Shown in pieces: positions 5,454 to 5,744 of a DNA stretch of 5,744 nucleotides. Origin of the DNA: Ktedonobacteraceae bacterium (GTDB lineage Bacteria > Chloroflexota > Ktedonobacteria > Ktedonobacterales > Ktedonobacteraceae). Location: assembly GCA_014896635.1 (NCBI GenBank), contig JADBKA010000283.1:1-5744 (forward strand), in the 5' to 3' direction. Both the position numbers and the translations under genes were made by a program. Every line of letters begins with the position of its first letter. The stretch's first letter is position 1. Under the pieces are notes generated by a model that was given only the letters and a program-made list of their open reading frames with translations, was not told the origin of the DNA and ran no database searches.

Positions 5454-5693
5454 CCCGGAATCACGCACGATCTGATCGGAGGTCAGGCGGATCCGCCCGG
5501 GCGGCGCGATCAGGCGCGTACACCAGTTGCCGAAACTGTCACGATAGGAGCGCAGCGGAACATACGGGTCTGTCCGTAAATTGTCTGGCTGGATGATGTC
5601 GCTGGCACGGGAGTAGTGAACGTTCAGCATGACGATCATCGGCACGGGCTGTGGGCAATCGTAGCTTAAATCGTATCCGACACGAATGCTCAT
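5451..5693 (-). pseudogene. Transglutaminase-like protein, N-terminal fragment
   Basis: About 80 residues from the ATG at 5693 match, as I recognise it, the bacterial transglutaminase N-terminal region. It starts MSIRVGYDLSYDCPQPVPM and continues with MLNVHYSRASDI, LRTDPYVPLRSYRDSFGN and a final TSDQIVRDSG, in the order usual for these predicted cytosolic proteins. The Cys-His-Asp catalytic domain should follow but is missing. After RDSG (codon at 5456-5454) the reading frame runs into the reverse complement of the dehydrogenase fragment. AGGGGG lies about 4 nt before this ATG. An earlier in-frame ATG at 5732 would add 13 residues, but family alignment favours MSIRV. The gene has no evident link to the operon. 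Confidence 0.7.
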
Positions 5694-5744
5694 GAAGCCC
5701 CCTAGCGATGTCTGGAAATAGGCGTTCATCATTCCACACGGCGA

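Overview
The window reads as a bacterial catabolic or secondary-metabolism locus of medium-to-high GC, with very consensus-like sigma-70 promoters (TTGACA/TATACT). A KstR2-like TetR regulator, a luciferase-like monooxygenase, fabG-type dehydrogenases and a bacterial transglutaminase-like N-terminus together suggest a large-genome soil or thermal bacterium. Ktedonobacteria-type Chloroflexota is my best guess. It is an inference from gene style and composition only; an actinobacterium or another lineage is not excluded.

Layout. (1) 1-747 (+): an NAD-type short-chain dehydrogenase (SDR) whose first codons lie outside the window. (2) 760-1515 (-): a TetR regulator, convergent with the SDR and separated from it by 12 bp. 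(3) 1516-2044: a 529-bp control region with two divergent promoters. Each carries a copy of the same imperfect palindrome (CGACC-N3-GGTYG) just downstream of its -10 box. On the rightward side a leader of about 300 nt follows, with three small hairpins and a possible 36-codon ORF. (4) 2045-3439 (+): a 464-residue luciferase-like flavin-dependent monooxygenase. (5) 3620-4411 (+): an AiiA-like metallo-beta-lactamase-fold lactonase. (6) 4508-5260 (+): a second, complete SDR resembling 3alpha(20beta)-hydroxysteroid dehydrogenase. (7) 5301-5453 (+): the first 50 codons of a zinc-dependent medium-chain alcohol dehydrogenase. (8) At about 5450-5456 this gene stops and the sequence becomes the 5' part of an oppositely oriented transglutaminase-like protein gene (start at 5693, minus strand).

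Working together (inference): the rightward genes look like one operon under the TetR protein. They could form a ring-cleavage route. An SDR would oxidise a secondary alcohol to a ketone, the flavin monooxygenase would insert oxygen in Baeyer-Villiger fashion to give a lactone or ester, and the lactonase would open it. The second SDR and the zinc alcohol dehydrogenase would then oxidise the product. The substrate could be a steroid, terpenoid or alicyclic ketone, and cannot be read from the sequence. Stem-loops occupy both large gaps in the operon (before the lactonase and before the second SDR), suggesting mRNA-level tuning. The head-to-head abutment of two truncated genes at the right end is either a real rearrangement or a chimeric join.
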